From Heyndrickxia shackletonii (GTDB lineage Bacteria > Bacillota > Bacilli > Bacillales > Bacillaceae_C), in the NCBI RefSeq assembly GCF_001420715.1, contig NZ_LJJC01000004.1, forward strand, positions 2,917,190-2,981,189: a stretch of 64,000 nucleotides of DNA. The letters are read 5' to 3'. Below are positions 17,130 through 25,789 of the stretch, in pieces. Within the stretch, counting starts at the first letter, position 1, and the number at the start of each line of letters is the position of its first letter. Position numbers and translations under genes: made by a program. The notes beneath the pieces are model-generated. The model did no database searches. It was not told the DNA's origin and saw only the letters and a list, made by a program, of their open reading frames with translations.

Positions 17130-19703
17130 TTATGTTGTAGTTATTATTGAATTCCCAATACGATTTTCTTCTTTTAAAAGGTATGGATTTAATACTCTGG
17201 CTAAAGTTTTTCCGTCTAGTTGAATTATTACATCACCTTTATTATTGGAATTGTTATTACTAAATTGCATGGCAGACATAAAAGCAGTTCCAACGGATGA
17301 TGCGATCATATCCTTCAATTCACCCAATGGAGAAACAACTTCTTTTCCACCCGGATTATCTCCGATTACAGCCATCATTGGTCCATTGGTGATACCACCT
17401 TTTGCTAAGTGAGGAATTTTAGAAATATTTACACCAAATGTTTGTCCACCATACTTAGGAACCCATTTAGGTATATCAATACTAATTGAATTCAAGCCAC
17501 TAATTAACAGATTAATAGCATCAATGATTAGATTAAGTGGAGTTTTAACAATAGAATACAAAGATTCAAAAACACCCTGAAAAATGTCTTTAACACCTTC
17601 CCAAGCCTTTTTCCAATTTCCGGTAAATACACCTGTGATAAAGTTCATTAGCCCGATAAAGCTTGTTTGTAACCCTTTTATGATTCCGCCAATTCCTTGA
17701 AAGACAGTATCAAACGTTTGCTTGAAAACTCCTGTTAAAAATGTGACCAGAGGTTTTAAAACATTATTCCATAAAAATTGAATTACGGTGGTCAAATCAG
17801 AAAACACAGGTTTTAGGCTTGTTCCTAAAAATGAACTAAAAGGAACTAGTACATTATTCCAAAGAAATTTAAACACTGCAGAAACCGCTTCAATCGTAGG
17901 ACTAAAAGTAGCTTTAAAAAAGTCACCAAGAGGTACAAGAACGTTTTTCCATAATGATTTTGCTACATCTGATACAAAATTAAATGCTACCCCTAGAATA
18001 TCTTTCAAAACAGATGCTAATGGAGATACAACATTTTTCCACATCCACACCATGAAATCCCCTAGAGGAACAAACACATTTTTCCACAAAAACTGCGCTG
18101 CAACTTTGACGATATCCCACGCTGCTGCAAAGACTTTTCCTAGAAATTCCCCAAAAGGAACAAGAATATTTTTCCACAAGTACACCGCAGCATCTTTAAT
18201 CTGATTTAGAATACCATCAACAAAACCTTTGAATTTTTCATTTGTTCGATAGAAGTAGACGAATGCTGCAGTTAATCCTGCAATTGCTACTAAAACAAGT
18301 CCTAAAGGCGATGCTAAAAACCCAAATGCGGTTATAAATACCTTTTTAATTCCATCAATAAAGTATAGAATTTTAAGATATAATGTCTCAAAAGCACCAA
18401 TAATTTTAGGGAGGTTAGCAATTACTAAAAATGTTCCGAATGCAGCAGCCAAACCTGACAAGGCAGCAATAATAATATCCTTATGTGCTGTTACAAAATT
18501 TCCAACTCCTTTAAAGAAGTCTCTAATCCCTCCAAAAAACCCTCTGATTTTATCAGCAAAAGCTTGAATCTTCTCACTTATTTGAGTAATACCATTTTCA
18601 ACAGGACTAGTATCTGGCATATCTACTCCAGCACCTGTAGGTACTCCACCTCCAGTGCCACTTGCAGATGCACCTTTACTACCACTGGAACTAGATGGAT
18701 CAGCTAAAGAGTTGATTTCATCAAACCCTGCAATTCCTCTACTCGCTTTTGCAGCCTTTTGCGCTTCTTTACCTGTCTTTTTCAAGGCATTACCTAAACC
18801 TGTAACTGCAGATGCTTGTTGATTGGTAGCTTTTGCTTGGGCTACTTGTTGTTTTACTGCCGTCCTCTTTCCAAATAACGCTTGCATAAATTGAGCTACA
18901 ACAGTTAAAACACTAGCCACTTTTGCTGCAAATGCTGTTAAAACTGGAAGAACCACGTTTAATATAGGTAAAAATGCTTGACCAAGTGCTAATTGAATAT
19001 TTTTCAATTGGGCAACAAACATAGCCATACTTGTTGCAGTATTTTGATTTAAGGAATCTCCATATTTTGTATTAGCTTGTTCTAAGATAGCCATTAAGCG
19101 AATCTGTTGTTGCGTTTGAAAATCTAGTTGATTCCAATGCTGACCATTGGCAAACTGTTTAAAAGCATTAGTGCTTTCAATCATTGCAATGTTAACGTTA
19201 ATTCCAAGATCCTCAATTGCTTCTGTGTTCCCTAGTAAACCTGAACGAATTCTTTCCATAACATCGTCCATTGTTCTTCCTGTTCCTGAAGCCACAACCG
19301 CAGAAGCTTTTAATAATTGCTGAGTACGTTGAAAAGTTTGCTCGGTTCCATTAGAAAATCCACTAATTAGATTGGAATAAACTGCACCATATTTAATTGC
19401 CTCTGATTTCGCCATACCGAATGCTGCAGCGTTTTCATTAGCCCATTTAGTAAATTCATTAGCACTTGCACCCATTTGACGATTTACTTGTTGAAGTGCA
19501 GCTTCTGTGTCCATTGCACTTTTAACCGCTTCCTTTATTGTTACAGCCGCTCCAATTGCTGCCATAGCAGCACCTATTCCTTTAAGAGTACTATTAATGT
19601 TTCTATTAAAATCATTTAATGAGTTCTGTACTCTTCTCATTCCATTCGTTAATTCACTAAAATCAGCGCCAGCACGTACTACAAGGTTTCTTACAATTCC
19701 CAT
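17130..19703 (-). CDS. Tape measure protein
   Basis: 857 aa. N-terminal ~280 residues carry a TP901-type tape-measure core (ADFSELTNGMRRVQNSLNDF, TRTMDDVMERIRSGLLGN). Hydrophobic segments follow around 405-480. Residues ~505-680 contain six copies of a ~37-residue unit built on LWKNVLVPLGDF, then a C-terminal region ending in MAVIGDNPGGKEVVSPLGEL. It sets tail length and takes part in DNA delivery. Length predicts a tail of roughly 120-130 nm by the usual 0.15 nm per residue rule (inference). Confidence 0.9.
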   Translation of the reverse strand: MGIVRNLVVRAGADFSELTNGMRRVQNSLNDFNRNINSTLKGIGAAMAAIGAAVTIKEAVKSAMDTEAALQQVNRQMGASANEFTKWANENAAAFGMAKSEAIKYGAVYSNLISGFSNGTEQTFQRTQQLLKASAVVASGTGRTMDDVMERIRSGLLGNTEAIEDLGINVNIAMIESTNAFKQFANGQHWNQLDFQTQQQIRLMAILEQANTKYGDSLNQNTATSMAMFVAQLKNIQLALGQAFLPILNVVLPVLTAFAAKVASVLTVVAQFMQALFGKRTAVKQQVAQAKATNQQASAVTGLGNALKKTGKEAQKAAKASRGIAGFDEINSLADPSSSSGSKGASASGTGGGVPTGAGVDMPDTSPVENGITQISEKIQAFADKIRGFFGGIRDFFKGVGNFVTAHKDIIIAALSGLAAAFGTFLVIANLPKIIGAFETLYLKILYFIDGIKKVFITAFGFLASPLGLVLVAIAGLTAAFVYFYRTNEKFKGFVDGILNQIKDAAVYLWKNILVPFGEFLGKVFAAAWDIVKVAAQFLWKNVFVPLGDFMVWMWKNVVSPLASVLKDILGVAFNFVSDVAKSLWKNVLVPLGDFFKATFSPTIEAVSAVFKFLWNNVLVPFSSFLGTSLKPVFSDLTTVIQFLWNNVLKPLVTFLTGVFKQTFDTVFQGIGGIIKGLQTSFIGLMNFITGVFTGNWKKAWEGVKDIFQGVFESLYSIVKTPLNLIIDAINLLISGLNSISIDIPKWVPKYGGQTFGVNISKIPHLAKGGITNGPMMAVIGDNPGGKEVVSPLGELKDMIASSVGTAFMSAMQFSNNNSNNKGDVIIQLDGKTLARVLNPYLLKEENRIGNSIITTT

Positions 19704-19740
19704 AAAGTCTCACCCCCTACACAAAAAAAATAAGAGTAGT

Positions 19741-20411
19741 TTATTCACTACTCTCTTTTACAGAACCACCAAACATGATATTCAGTTGTTTTATTCTTTC
19801 AAACATTTGCTCATCATTCATAGGCTTTTTAGGCTTTGTTGATGTTAATACTTCCTTCAAACTTGGAAATTTATTTACTCTTTGCCAATAAGCTCCTAAC
19901 CATGTAAATGTGAGTTTATCTTCAGTCTCTTGTTTTTTCTTTTCATTATAATCATGAATAAATAAACTCAATTCATAAGGAGTCATTACCTCATACTCTT
20001 GAATACTGATTCCAACTCGGATTGCGGATTTTAGTGATAATTCCCAATCCCACTCTATTTTTTCTTCTTCTGATCCACAATCCTCTGTAAGTTTTTTTGG
20101 TCAGCAGCCATTTGTCCAAACGCAGCATCAAGAGCCAATTGCATTTTCTCCATTATTTCTGTGTATGTATCTGCTTCATCCAATAAATCTTCCATGTCTT
20201 CAAGTTTAAGAGTCTCATTATTTTCTTTTGCGTCATACAACAAACCGCAATACATTATTTTTTCAAGGTCCTCAAAATTTGCATTATCGATTTCAAAGTT
20301 ATTAAAATCCTTACCAGTTAAAGTTGTCATTAACTTTAAAGCTTTATGACCAAATCGCAGTATTCTTGGTCTATCTAAGTTAATAACAACCATATTATTT
20401 TTATCTGCCAA
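19741..20411 (-). CDS. Tail assembly chaperone fusion gpGT (by -1 frameshift)
   Basis: The frame of the 19741-19986 ORF stays open upstream to the A-run at 20058-20063, just before the TAG of the gpG-like gene (20055-20057). A -1 slip on AAG AAA AAA TAG gives ATA GAG TGG and continues into the T-like part (MTPYELSLFIHDYNEKKKQ), making a fusion of about 223 aa. Position directly before the tape measure is the conserved place for the lambda-type G/GT pair. The ATG at 19986 has no good ribosome site, consistent with frameshift expression. Confidence 0.75.
20055..20411 (-). CDS. Tail assembly chaperone gpG
   Basis: 118 aa, acidic, ending in DQKKKK at the frameshift site. Domain VVINLDRPRILRFGHKALKLM is typical of Gram-positive phage gpG-like chaperones. 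It would coat the tape measure during tail assembly. Upstream is a 57-aa gene whose stop overlaps the ribosome site region of this gene. Confidence 0.75.
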   Translation of the reverse strand: MADKNNMVVINLDRPRILRFGHKALKLMTTLTGKDFNNFEIDNANFEDLEKIMYCGLLYDAKENNETLKLEDMEDLLDEADTYTEIMEKMQLALDAAFGQMAADQKNLQRIVDQKKKK

Positions 20412-20413
20412 TA

Positions 20414-20587
20414 TTATTTCACCTCATCACGTTTTACTGGAAAACCAGTAATATATTCAATTTTATGTCTTGTCGATTCTCCTGCACGAGCAAAGAATTC
20501 AATTCCATAGATTCCTTCTTGTCTTTTACCATTCATCCAAACTATGACTCTTCCATTTTCATCAACAACAATTTTTAATTTATCCAT
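20414..20587 (-). CDS. Small phage protein between major tail protein and gpG
   Basis: 57 codons (starts MDKLKIVVDENGRVIVW, ends RDEVK). It stops just before the gpG start, so the two are coupled. No strong Shine-Dalgarno. Family not recognised; a tail role is inferred from position. Confidence 0.55.
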   Translation of the reverse strand: MDKLKIVVDENGRVIVWMNGKRQEGIYGIEFFARAGESTRHKIEYITGFPVKRDEVK

Positions 20588-20601
20588 GTCAATTACATTT
20601 A

Positions 20602-20634
20602 AATAAAAAAACTAGGAAGACAATCCTAGTTTTA
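20602..20634 (-). terminator. Terminator after the major tail protein
   Basis: AAACTAGGA / TCCTAGTTT stem followed on the minus strand by seven T; it overlaps the stop codon of the major tail protein gene. Probably partial, to keep tail protein mRNA more abundant than downstream genes. Confidence 0.8.
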
Positions 20635-21051
20635 TGCTCCACTTGCACCGATTTGTAATGTTGGTTTACCAGATACCTTGATTGTACCTTCGAAGCTAAG
20701 AGGATCATCAATGTTAGTGCTTGTTTTAAATCCTGTAACAACACCTTTAAAATTCCAACTTGCACCGATGGATGATGGAAACTTTATTGTAAAATCATTT
20801 ACAGAACCTGCCTCAAAAGCATCATAAAAATCCTTTTGACCACTTCCAGTAGATACATCCAAGTATCCGCTTAAAGACACTTCTCCACCATCTTTAAATC
20901 CACCTATAAATTCTTTATAACCACCATCACTATCTAGAGTAGTTGTATCGATGGTATCGGCAGTTAAATCTAATCCACCTATTTCAGTTAATCCACCAAT
21001 TTTTTTAGTACCCATATTTAAAATTGTACCTAGACCTCTTGTAGCTGTCAT
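20632..21051 (-). CDS. Major tail protein (tube)
   Basis: 139 aa, starts MTATRGLGTILNMGTKKIGGL and contains the TIDTTTLDSDGGYKEFIGGFKDGGEVSLSG pattern (split here: TIDTTTLDSDG then KEFIGGFKDGGEVSLSG) of TP901-1-like major tail proteins. Forms the tail tube. Genes on either side are the tail completion protein and gpG. Confidence 0.85.
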   Translation of the reverse strand: MTATRGLGTILNMGTKKIGGLTEIGGLDLTADTIDTTTLDSDGGYKEFIGGFKDGGEVSLSGYLDVSTGSGQKDFYDAFEAGSVNDFTIKFPSSIGASWNFKGVVTGFKTSTNIDDPLSFEGTIKVSGKPTLQIGASGA

Positions 21052-21063
21052 TTAATTCACTCC

Positions 21064-21444
21064 TTAAAAATTTACTGTAAAATTAATTACACTTCTATAT
21101 GCAGAAATTTCATTTTCATACAATTCAATAGGTTTATCATAGGATAATTCTTGAATAAAAGGTCCATCTTTCCCAATGACTCTACCCTCGAAACTCACAA
21201 TCTTGTCCAATACCTGCTTTGTCATAGATTTTAAGTTTTCGTAACTGTTATGAACAATATTAATTTCACATGGTGCTTCTTTATTAGATTGATATCCATC
21301 AAGTGTCTTATCCTGTATACCTTCCGATGATACATAAATAATATAAGGCGGTTTCGTTCCCTCAGTTGCATTTAAGGGGAATACCTTATTGGATAACCCA
21401 TCTATTGTTACGAGTTCAGCCCTCAATGCTTCCTCGAAGTCCAT
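21064..21444 (-). CDS. Tail completion protein (DUF3168-like)
   Basis: 126 aa, starts MDFEEALRAELVTIDGLSNK; pattern KPPYIIYVSSEG and a final SAYRSVINFTVNF strand fit DUF3168/gp17-type tail terminators. Lies between the HK97 gp10-like gene and the major tail protein as expected. Confidence 0.75.
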   Translation of the reverse strand: MDFEEALRAELVTIDGLSNKVFPLNATEGTKPPYIIYVSSEGIQDKTLDGYQSNKEAPCEINIVHNSYENLKSMTKQVLDKIVSFEGRVIGKDGPFIQELSYDKPIELYENEISAYRSVINFTVNF

Positions 21445-21452
21445 ATAAACAC

Positions 21453-21896
21453 CTACCTAATTTTATCTATTTCACTTGCCAACACTTGTACTGTAGTCCG
21501 TTCAATTTCTGTTTTATGTTCATCAACTGAATTTCTCATAAAATGATAACCGGGAACATAACTTCCATCACGAGCAATATAGCCATATTCTTGTGAAGCT
21601 GGGTAGTAATATCGTTTAGTACCATCAGCAGACTGTTTCACAAAGACATGATTATAACCACGGTCAAATGTGACTTGATACATTTTTTTACCTCTGATTC
21701 GTGATTTTTCACCTTTGAGAACAATCCCTCTTTTTAGATCTCCTTTATCAACAGGAGCACTATTACGAGTAGCTTTTAAAGCAACGGTTGCACCTTTTCG
21801 AGCTGCTTTTGTAACGCATTTCTGCGGAAGTTCTTCTAACTGTCTAATGGTTCTAATTAGTGCAGCCATACCTTCAATTTCATTTCTTCTAGCCAT
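21453..21896 (-). CDS. HK97 gp10-family head-tail joining protein
   Basis: 147 aa. KAARKGATVALKATRNSAPVDKGDLKRGI is the family core (helix, then the (A)PVDTGxL-like turn, here APVDKGDL). Part of the head-tail connection. It overlaps the upstream closure gene by one base. Confidence 0.82.
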   Translation of the reverse strand: MARRNEIEGMAALIRTIRQLEELPQKCVTKAARKGATVALKATRNSAPVDKGDLKRGIVLKGEKSRIRGKKMYQVTFDRGYNHVFVKQSADGTKRYYYPASQEYGYIARDGSYVPGYHFMRNSVDEHKTEIERTTVQVLASEIDKIR

Positions 21897-22264
21897 TAGA
21901 TCACTTCCTTACATAATAGTTGTATTTCAACATTCTTCTCTTGAAAATTAATTGGAGGGGCAATCAATTCAAAATAACGATCTTTTTCCATTACATTATC
22001 AAAATATTTAATTCGCATATCGGGAGTTATCTCTTTGTTAGGCATGTACCTCATATTAACCTTATGGGTAACCTCACTATTTACTGCTCCTGCAGCAAAA
22101 AACTCCTTACCGCTAATAGGATAAATACCAGCTCTTAGTTTAATTAAGCCCTCAATATCTACCCAATCCTTTATATTTTCACCGTAAGAATTTTGAACAT
22201 CTATTTTCTTTTGAAAGGTTATTATATGCCTGTATTCCCCTGGATTAATTCGAAATCTAGTCAT
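21896..22264 (-). CDS. Head closure protein (head-tail adaptor)
   Basis: 122 aa; RINPGEYRHIITFQKK at the N-terminus and DMRIKYFDNVMEKDRYFELIAPP near the C-terminus (split motif) fit the SPP1 gp16 / HK97 gp7 closure family. It closes the portal channel after packaging. ORF runs from an ATG at 22264, 14 bp after the gp6-like gene. Confidence 0.82.
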   Translation of the reverse strand: MTRFRINPGEYRHIITFQKKIDVQNSYGENIKDWVDIEGLIKLRAGIYPISGKEFFAAGAVNSEVTHKVNMRYMPNKEITPDMRIKYFDNVMEKDRYFELIAPPINFQEKNVEIQLLCKEVI

Positions 22265-22278
22265 AAAAAATACACCCC

Positions 22279-22563
22279 CTACAAAAGATTAATAGAGTGC
22301 ATATCCAAAATAGACTTTACAACAAAGTTCACTTTATCATCTTGCACAGAGAAAGTACGATTATCATACATTTCATTGGATAAGACAAATAGCACAATTG
22401 TAATGTCTTCTAATTCATCCATTTTTTCAATTGAAAGTCCTGTATAGCCTTTTATGTAGGATTTCCCTGCCGCAAGAATACTTGTAAAAAGCTTGTCATC
22501 TTCATTGTGGTAAACATGCGCATATTCTTTTAGATCATCAATGGTTACATCACTAATTTTCAT
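22279..22563 (-). CDS. gp6-like head-tail connector
   Basis: 94 aa alpha-helical protein: DVTIDDLKEYAHVYHNED, AAGKSYIKGYTGLS and NEMYDNR are hallmarks of the phage gp6-like adaptor that binds the portal ring. Its start overlaps the 3' end of the small gene upstream. Confidence 0.82.
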   Translation of the reverse strand: MKISDVTIDDLKEYAHVYHNEDDKLFTSILAAGKSYIKGYTGLSIEKMDELEDITIVLFVLSNEMYDNRTFSVQDDKVNFVVKSILDMHSINLL

Positions 22564-22711
22564 TAGCCTTCACCTTATTCTTCGTTTTAACTTCTTCAAC
22601 ATAGTTCGCCTGAATTAAGTCTTGGTAAATTTGTTTGTCTTGAATTTCTCTTTCTTCACCTTTAGACATAGTTATAATACCAGCAAAACTAACTTTAGCT
22701 TTAACTTTCAA
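22553..22711 (-). CDS. Small phage protein between capsid and connector
   Basis: 52 codons with TTG start at 22711 and GGAGGGATGATAA before it. Sequence KVKAKVSFAGIITMSKGEE then KQIYQDLIQANYVEEVK resembles short beta-barrel proteins commonly encoded after the HK97 capsid gene. Probably a head accessory protein; not verified. Confidence 0.6.
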   Translation of the reverse strand: MKVKAKVSFAGIITMSKGEEREIQDKQIYQDLIQANYVEEVKTKNKVKANEN

Positions 22712-22759
22712 TTATCATCCCTCCTTATAAAAAAGAAAGGTGGAGAATATCCACCTTCA

Positions 22760-23917
22760 TTAAGATGCTTTCATTGTTAAAACAGCTAGTTTTTGTGGTT
22801 CTACAATTTCAGAGTCTGCTTCAACGTAACCAACTACACCGACAGCATGTTGAGTAGCATATTTTTCTACTAATACTTGCAATTCTACATTTTGTGCCAA
22901 TTTTACATAAAGACCGCTCATATCACCATAAGCAATTACTTTTGCTCCTGCAGCAATTTTTGGCATACTTTCTGTAACGTATACAGGCTTCCCTAATAAT
23001 GACCAACCAAATTGAGTAGTTAGATCTTTATTTAATAAGTAATTACCTTCAGAATCCTTTAATTTTCTTACAGCTTTAAAAGTATCTTTATTTAGAATCC
23101 AAGATGCATTAGCTTGAAATACTTCTGGAACAGTCATTTGTAAATCAATTAATTCATCTGCTGTTAATGCAGTAGAAGATGCTGATTCAACCCCATAAGT
23201 AGAGGATAGGATACCAGTTAATTTACCATCTGTTCCGTTAATTAATTCTTTCTCAAGAAATTCTGCAATAGCTTTTGCAACCTTGTTAATTACAAATGAC
23301 AATAGATCAATGTCTGTACGATTCATTAATGATTTAGAAATCTTTGCAAGGCTTCCGATGATGAAGTTTTCAAGTTTAACAGTAGTAAACTTTCCAGTCC
23401 CTTCTGTTAATTCTTGCATATCATCCACGTAAGCAGCACCAATTGAAGAAGTATTTTCATCATAAACAGGGAAAACTAAATCTCCTCCAACATTGAAAAC
23501 TGTAGCCATTGAATAAATTGGAGATAATTCTTTTACTTTCTCAATAATTTTATTAGCAATATGAGTAGGAATAATTCCACCATTGCTACCTACGTCTAAC
23601 GCTCTTTCTTCACCACGAATGTATTTTAAGAAATTTGCTTCCTCTAAAGCACGTTGTTCTTCTTTACCATCTTGCTTTTTAGTTTCTTTTTTCTCATAAG
23701 AACGTGCTTCTGCTTCAGCAGCTAAAGTTTTATCGATTTTAGCAATTTCAGCTTTAATTTCATCAAAACGTTTATTTTCATTATCATCCATAGCACGAGT
23801 TTCTTCTTTAACCTTTGCCATGATTCCATCCATTTCATCAAGCAAGTTGTTACGTTGCTCTACAAGTGATGGCATTGATCTTACCTCAATTTTCTTTTCA
23901 GTTAACATTTTTCTCAT
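22760..23917 (-). CDS. Major capsid protein (HK97 fold)
   Basis: 385 aa. Residues ~1-105 are a coiled-coil scaffolding delta domain (LVEQRNNLLDEMDGIMAKVK) that the upstream protease would remove near the ALDVGSNGG region. The remainder has the HK97 pattern: GGIIPTHIANKIIE, LVFPVYDENTS, FLEKELINGTDGKLTGIL, NASWILNKDT and GKPVYVTESMP. Forms the icosahedral shell. Confidence 0.93.
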   Translation of the reverse strand: MRKMLTEKKIEVRSMPSLVEQRNNLLDEMDGIMAKVKEETRAMDDNENKRFDEIKAEIAKIDKTLAAEAEARSYEKKETKKQDGKEEQRALEEANFLKYIRGEERALDVGSNGGIIPTHIANKIIEKVKELSPIYSMATVFNVGGDLVFPVYDENTSSIGAAYVDDMQELTEGTGKFTTVKLENFIIGSLAKISKSLMNRTDIDLLSFVINKVAKAIAEFLEKELINGTDGKLTGILSSTYGVESASSTALTADELIDLQMTVPEVFQANASWILNKDTFKAVRKLKDSEGNYLLNKDLTTQFGWSLLGKPVYVTESMPKIAAGAKVIAYGDMSGLYVKLAQNVELQVLVEKYATQHAVGVVGYVEADSEIVEPQKLAVLTMKAS

Positions 23918-24531
23918 TAAAATTTTCCACCTTTCAATTTTAAAAGTTCAATTTCTTTTTCATAAAGAGAGTAATCTAGTTCTCTTTCTTCCTTTTTGTC
24001 TTCTAGTTTCGTTAAATCTTCAATTGAAGCCTTAAATTCTTCATTTCGTTGTTCAGTGATAAGAGTTTCTTCACCTCTAGCTTCAATAGAAGTTGCTATG
24101 TATGCTGGAGTTTTATCTAAAATAGATACCTCCAAAAGATCTAAATCTTCTATGTAACGTTTTTGAATACCATTTTCTCCGTCTTCCCAGCGGTCTTTAT
24201 TGGCTATGAATCCAAATGACCAACCCTTTAATGCGCCATTTTTGGCTTTTTGAATGATATCTTCATCGGTTACAGTAGCAATTGCACGGAGTCCAATAGT
24301 ATCCTCGAATAATTCCAAATTTCCTTGTTTAATAGATCCTAAGTTTCTATTTCGATCATGATTAAACAACAAATCAACGTTTTCTGCTCTTTGAAGTGCT
24401 CTTTCAAAGGTTTTTGGTACAATTTGCTCTTTAAATCTACCGTTTGGAGAAGGTAAAACCCTAGATTCTCTTGCCACTGCATTAACGTAGCCATCAAGTA
24501 GTACCTGATCCCCTCGAATCTCTATTCGCAT
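23917..24531 (-). CDS. HK97-type prohead protease
   Basis: About 204 aa. N-terminal protease domain with the catalytic His in DLLFNHDRNRNLG and Ser in LKGWSFGF, plus a charged C-terminal helix. GGGGGGAGGTGATGATA fixes the ATG at 24531. It overlaps the end of the portal gene and ends exactly at the capsid start codon, so the three are coupled. Cuts the capsid delta domain during maturation. Confidence 0.88.
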   Translation of the reverse strand: MRIEIRGDQVLLDGYVNAVARESRVLPSPNGRFKEQIVPKTFERALQRAENVDLLFNHDRNRNLGSIKQGNLELFEDTIGLRAIATVTDEDIIQKAKNGALKGWSFGFIANKDRWEDGENGIQKRYIEDLDLLEVSILDKTPAYIATSIEARGEETLITEQRNEEFKASIEDLTKLEDKKEERELDYSLYEKEIELLKLKGGKF

Positions 24532-25774
24532 TATCATCACCTCCCCCCAAAGTCGTATCTGGATTATTCATGTTAGTTGATTTGTCTGTGTTTGGCGTAT
24601 AAACCGCTCCAGTTTTGATGTTGTACAGTACATCATTTAAACCAAGGACTACAATATCCTCGAAAGCCTTAATTGGCTCCCTGTCCTCTAAGTATCTGAC
24701 TTCATTGATGTCTAGAATCTTATTCTTTAAGGCAATTTCATAAGCTTTATAACGTTTTTCCATGTCTCCTTTTAGAAGTTCTTTTGAATCAATGGCAAAA
24801 TAAAAAGAATCTTGTTCGCTCGGAAGCAAAAGATCCTTATTTAAACATGTTTCTATTTCAGTTAATTTTGGTGATATGCAGATTTTAATCCATTCGTTAT
24901 ATACATCATCACTTGCACTACCATCTAAAATTGAAGGAAAAACAAGAAACAGTTTTAATATCTCCGCAGAGTTAGTTTTCTTGTTCTCATTTAATTGCAT
25001 CTCTACACTGGTGTTTGAAGATTCTTTGAAGTCTAATCCTTTGTTTAAAATCATAACGTTTTCAGAATTATTCTTGTAAAGGTCATTCCATGACCTCTTT
25101 AAAGCAGCAATAACTTCATCAGTAAGTTTACTTTCAGATGTAAGAAATCCTTTTTTATTTCCACCCGTTTTAACTAGCACTTCTTCAAAAATCAAGGAGT
25201 AGTAGGCAACAGAAAGCATTTTGTTGTTTTCATGGATTATTCCCTTACCTGTGACACCATCTTTTGAATTTCTTGCTATTTTTAGAAATTCGAAATCACG
25301 ATAAGTTTGACCATTTACAAGGATATCGTAACTTTTAAATATAGGATCTACTCCCACGTTTACTGATATATCTTTGTATTCAACATAGTTTAAGCTTTTC
25401 ACATTATTCCTTTGACGGTTAATGTACGCATAACCAGCTCCATTTAAAAGATAATCTTCAATTAATGCTTTCTTAAACTGAAAACCATTTAAGGTGTCTT
25501 TTGTATCATCATTTAACATACTGACACGTGGATCATTTTTAACCTCTATTACTTTTCCATTCTCTTCTTTATATAAATGAATAGGTAAAGACGCTATTAT
25601 ATCACTTATTAAACCGGAGGCAGCACTTACCGCTGGAATAGTTAAAGCTTGTTCTTTAGTAATATCATTCAATGGAATACCAGCACTCAGGAGAAGTTCT
25701 TCCAAAGTCATACTATCTCTTTGTTCCTGTTTCTTAAAATACCGTAATTCACGCCATTTTTGTCTTAATCCCAT
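24494..25774 (-). CDS. Portal protein (HK97 family)
   Basis: 426 aa. Starts with a basic segment, then TLEELLLSAGIPLNDI, TIPAVSAASGLISDIIASLP (the portal N-terminal core), DPRVSMLNDD, LNGFQFKKALIEDYLLNG and late FPSILDGSASDD. Forms the dodecameric DNA gate at one capsid vertex. Sits between terminase and protease as in all HK97-like phages. Confidence 0.92.
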   Translation of the reverse strand: MGLRQKWRELRYFKKQEQRDSMTLEELLLSAGIPLNDITKEQALTIPAVSAASGLISDIIASLPIHLYKEENGKVIEVKNDPRVSMLNDDTKDTLNGFQFKKALIEDYLLNGAGYAYINRQRNNVKSLNYVEYKDISVNVGVDPIFKSYDILVNGQTYRDFEFLKIARNSKDGVTGKGIIHENNKMLSVAYYSLIFEEVLVKTGGNKKGFLTSESKLTDEVIAALKRSWNDLYKNNSENVMILNKGLDFKESSNTSVEMQLNENKKTNSAEILKLFLVFPSILDGSASDDVYNEWIKICISPKLTEIETCLNKDLLLPSEQDSFYFAIDSKELLKGDMEKRYKAYEIALKNKILDINEVRYLEDREPIKAFEDIVVLGLNDVLYNIKTGAVYTPNTDKSTNMNNPDTTLGGGDDNANRDSRGSGTT

Positions 25775-25789
25775 TTTTCCACCTCCCTT

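Noticed and set aside
17788-18204. Plus-strand ORF of 138 aa with repeated FFH motifs
   Set aside because: It is the antisense shadow of the repeated LWKN units of the tape measure gene; no ribosome site.
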